Positions 61,987 through 64,000 of a stretch of 64,000 nucleotides of DNA are shown piece after piece. This DNA is from Roseibium sp. Sym1 (GTDB lineage: Bacteria; Pseudomonadota; Alphaproteobacteria; Rhizobiales; Stappiaceae). A program made the position numbers and the translations under genes. The stretch lies in the NCBI RefSeq assembly GCF_027359675.1, contig NZ_CP114786.1, forward strand, positions 5,864,501 to 5,928,500, given 5' to 3'. Position 1 is the stretch's first letter, and the number at the start of each line of letters is the position of its first letter. The notes under the pieces are model-generated. The model saw only the letters and a program-made list of their open reading frames with translations. It was not told the DNA's origin and did not search any database.

Positions 61987-62499
61987 TCAGGTGACCGGAG
62001 CGCGGTAGTCGTCGGAAGCGCTGGTGCCGGCCTTTTCGTGGGTCCAGTCGACCTTGCGGTAGGTGAAGGACCACTTGTCGCAATCCCCGCGGGACGCATT
62101 GGCTTCGTCATTGACGTCCGGCAGGATCGTCTTGCCTTCGACCATGACCGCGTCGGTGAACTTGACGGTGAAGTAGTGTTCCTGCACGCCGGAAGTCGAG
62201 GTGCGCCAGAACTGGACTTCGATTTCCATGGTCTCGCCGGTGGCCAATGCCTGCCACAACAGCGGGGTGGCCTTGTCGACCGGCTTCATGAAGGTGGTCG
62301 GCATGTGGCGCCGGGTGGCGATGATGGAGCCGGACTGCGGATCCCGCGGCACGACGGCGTTCTGTTCGAAGGCATAGACCAGGGATTCGCCCTCATGGCC
62401 TTCCTGCCACAGGTTGCCGATGCTGTCGGCGGTGGTTGCGTCGGAGGTGATGTCGCCCTGGGTTGCGCCCTTGACGGTGATGTATGCGATGTTGGACAT
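61987..62499 (-). CDS. hcp: T6SS tube protein Hcp
   Basis: This 170-residue Hcp1-family protein has MSNIAYITVKGATQGDIT at the start, a beta-barrel core with HMPTTFMKPVDKATPLLWQA and a late HYFTVKFTDAVMVEG. Hcp hexamers stack to form the T6SS tube and also carry cargo. The ATG at 62499 has an AAGGAG ribosome site 7 bases upstream. No tss, vgrG or clpV genes are adjacent, so it is a solitary hcp that depends on a machine encoded elsewhere or is expressed independently. A 22-bp palindrome lies 190 bases upstream. Confidence 0.92.
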   Translation of the reverse strand: MSNIAYITVKGATQGDITSDATTADSIGNLWQEGHEGESLVYAFEQNAVVPRDPQSGSIIATRRHMPTTFMKPVDKATPLLWQALATGETMEIEVQFWRTSTSGVQEHYFTVKFTDAVMVEGKTILPDVNDEANASRGDCDKWSFTYRKVDWTHEKAGTSASDDYRAPVT

Positions 62500-62688
62500 T
62501 TGAGTGCTCCTTGAGTCTGGGTTTGTGTCCGTGACTGAGTGCAGTCTGTCTTCCGAATTCCGGGGCGCCGTGATGTCCGGTGCCGATGCCAAGTGAATTG
62601 CAACGGCTGTGCCAACTCGCTGAAATTTTCTCAATTCATTGAAATTGCTGATGAAAACAGGATCAACGCGAAAGTGTTAACATGTACA

Positions 62689-62710
62689 ACTGTGCAGAAA
62701 TCTGCACAGT
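62689..62710. promoter_or_regulatory. Palindromic site upstream of hcp
   Basis: The perfect 10-bp arms ACTGTGCAGA (62689-62698) and TCTGCACAGT (62701-62710) around two bases, in the region upstream of hcp, suggest binding of a dimeric regulator. The nearby TGTTAACA (62675-62682) is also palindromic. Confidence 0.5.
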
Positions 62711-62887
62711 CTCCCCAGCGGTGCGAACAAACATGCGCAGTGCAAGTGTGACGAACATCACAAAATGCGGTTCCGCACGGGAAAGATGGCCCGGCGGTGT
62801 GGCTCCCACGGGGCAAATCAAGCGCTTTCGCACCGGTAGGGGACAGGACGCGCGAGAGTCTGCACGCTCCCGGGCAATGGTGCCCGG

Positions 62888-63766
62888 TCAGAGGAGACCT
62901 GCGGCCTCCATGGCCTTGTCGATTGCCCGGCGGGTGTCATTCGTGACCGGAGCCAGGGGCAACCGCACGTCTTCCCCGCAAAGTCCGAGCCGCGACAGGG
63001 CATATTTGACGCAAGCCGCGGGCGGCTCCAGGAACACCGCCGAATGCAGCGGCAGAAGACGGTCCTGGTAGTCGCGCGCCAGGTTCAGGTCCTCGGCCAG
63101 CGAGGCCTTCTGGAATTCGGCGCACAGGCGCGGTGCCACGTTGGCGGTGACCGAAATGCAGCCACGGCCGCCATGGGCGTTGAAGCCGAGAGCGGCGGCA
63201 TCTTCCGCACTGAGCTGAATGAAGGACTTGCCGCAGAGCGCCCGCTGCCGGCTGACCCGCTCCATGCTGCCCGTGGCATCCTTGACACCGATGATCCGGG
63301 GCCAGCGTGCCATCTCTGCCATGGTCTCCGGCAGGATGTCGATCACGCAGCGGCCGGGGATGTTGTAGAGAATGATCGGCAGGTCGCTGTTGTCGTGGAG
63401 AACGCGATAATGCGCCAGCAGCCCTTCCTGGCTGGGCTTGTTGTAGTAGGGAGTCACGATCAGCGCCGCGTCGGCACCGACCGCTTCGGCATGCTGGAGC
63501 ATGTCGAGCGATTGTGCGGTGGCGTTGGAACCGGTTCCCGCTATGACCGGCACGCGGCCTGAAACCAGCTCGACCACCCGCCGGATGACCTCCTTGTGCT
63601 CGTCCTTGGAGACCGTCGGGCTCTCGCCGGTTGTGCCGACGGCCACAAGACCGTCACTGCCTTCGGCGATATGCCACTCGACCAGGCGCTCCAGCGCGTC
63701 GTAGTCGACCTTGCCTTCCCTGAACGGTGTCACGAGGGCAGGCAGGGATCCCTTGATGTCGAGCAT
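62888..63766 (-). CDS. DapA-like lyase, second copy
   Basis: This 292-residue DHDPS/NAL-family aldolase has GTTGES, Tyr134 in YNIPGR and Schiff-base Lys162 in GVKDAT. It is closely related to the DapA at 16486, sharing [32 protein letters not shown] stretches, but not identical. It could be a second dihydrodipicolinate synthase or a related aldolase on another oxo acid. It stands apart from smpB, beside a YCII-like gene. I leave the symbol empty because of the paralogue. Confidence 0.85.
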   Translation of the reverse strand: MLDIKGSLPALVTPFREGKVDYDALERLVEWHIAEGSDGLVAVGTTGESPTVSKDEHKEVIRRVVELVSGRVPVIAGTGSNATAQSLDMLQHAEAVGADAALIVTPYYNKPSQEGLLAHYRVLHDNSDLPIILYNIPGRCVIDILPETMAEMARWPRIIGVKDATGSMERVSRQRALCGKSFIQLSAEDAAALGFNAHGGRGCISVTANVAPRLCAEFQKASLAEDLNLARDYQDRLLPLHSAVFLEPPAACVKYALSRLGLCGEDVRLPLAPVTNDTRRAIDKAMEAAGLL

Positions 63767-63897
63767 GCGGCGTCCTCCCAGAGCTTGTTCGGGCTTGATG
63801 GCGCCGCTCTGTGTCGAATGTTTGTCCCGCCAATGTCTGTGCCATCAAACCGTGGCGCCTGGCAAGCTCCGGAGGTGTCCCGTGAGCACCTTCCCCG

Positions 63898-64000
63898 TCA
63901 GGCGGCGAGAAAGTCCAGACGCTCGTCCAGCCGCGCCGGCGTGATTTCCAGAATGTCGGCGCTCACCACGTTCTCGATGACGAAGGGATCTTCCGCAACA
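63898..64000 (-). CDS. C-terminal end of a YCII-like protein (5' end outside window)
   Basis: The last 33 codons of a minus-strand gene run in from the window edge: AEDPFVIENVVSADILEITP, then ARLDERLDFLAA and a stop. The pattern Asp-Pro-Phe-Val near the C-terminus resembles YCII-domain (YciI-like) proteins, but the fragment is short. It would be transcribed toward the DapA-like gene. Confidence 0.4.
   Translation of the reverse strand, partial: VAEDPFVIENVVSADILEITPARLDERLDFLAA

Noticed and set aside
1..64000. CRISPR array, rRNA or tRNA genes
   Set aside because: No regularly spaced direct repeats or cloverleaf-like segments were seen; the repeats present are palindromes or gene duplicates.

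Overview
The window looks like a chromosomal segment of a marine or plant-associated alphaproteobacterium of the Hyphomicrobiales, probably near the Stappiaceae (Roseibium/Labrenzia/Stappia). The reasons are the uniformly high GC, two rhizobial-type porins (Porin_2 family), Pho boxes with an 11-bp period, the era-recO and parC genes, and TRAP and phosphonate transporters. This placement is inference from gene content; no 16S or tRNA gene was seen.

Layout. (1) 1-13863: the 3' end of era, recO, then a six-gene block (1883-10665) resembling a type VI secretion (T6SS) spike/cargo island: DUF2169-pentapeptide protein, second pentapeptide protein, PAAR-like DUF4150 protein, a DnaJ-type zinc-finger protein fused to a beta-helix, a DUF3540 protein, and a TPR protein with a glycosyltransferase-like C-terminus. 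A convergent lepB and then parC follow. In many Hyphomicrobiales parC follows recO directly, so the block may be an insertion. (2) 13865-22302: AraC regulator, DUF2000, hotdog thioesterase, smpB, dapA, an alpha/beta hydrolase, a 272-bp MITE-like inverted-repeat element, and two porin genes that are almost identical at DNA level. (3) 22303-33781, minus strand: PBP1C, a giant bacterial alpha-2-macroglobulin with a PAN/apple domain, an orphan ParA, an MltB-type lytic transglycosylase, and a Ser/Thr kinase with an AT-rich 3' half. (4) 33919-39021: the phnCDE1E2 phosphonate importer diverging from a hexapeptide transferase, both preceded by arrays of Pho half-sites. (5) 39210-47500: XRE regulator, HD hydrolase, SpoIIAA-like protein, class II glutamine amidotransferase with a class V aminotransferase, Lrp/AsnC regulator, a large SH3 surface protein and a small secreted protein. 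(6) 47575-58336: Gfo/Idh/MocA protein and GntR regulator diverging from an SsuD-like monooxygenase, aldo/keto reductase, flavin reductase and TRAP transporter, then a Sel1 protein, a di-haem peroxidase and a YeiH-type putative sulfate exporter. (7) 58337-64000: a repeat-rich gap, metG, a membrane protein, a second MITE-like element, a solitary hcp, a second dapA-like gene and the 3' end of a YCII-like gene.

The two most interesting systems are region 6 and the island in region 1. Monooxygenase, reductase and flavin reductase together match the enzyme set of the sulfoquinovose monooxygenase (sulfo-SMO) pathway. Here a TRAP importer takes the place of the ABC importer, a Gfo/Idh-family protein might be the glycosidase, and a sulfate/sulfite exporter lies nearby. 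The T6SS-like block supplies tip-, spike- and adaptor-like proteins without a VgrG or any machine genes, while an isolated hcp lies about 51 kb away.
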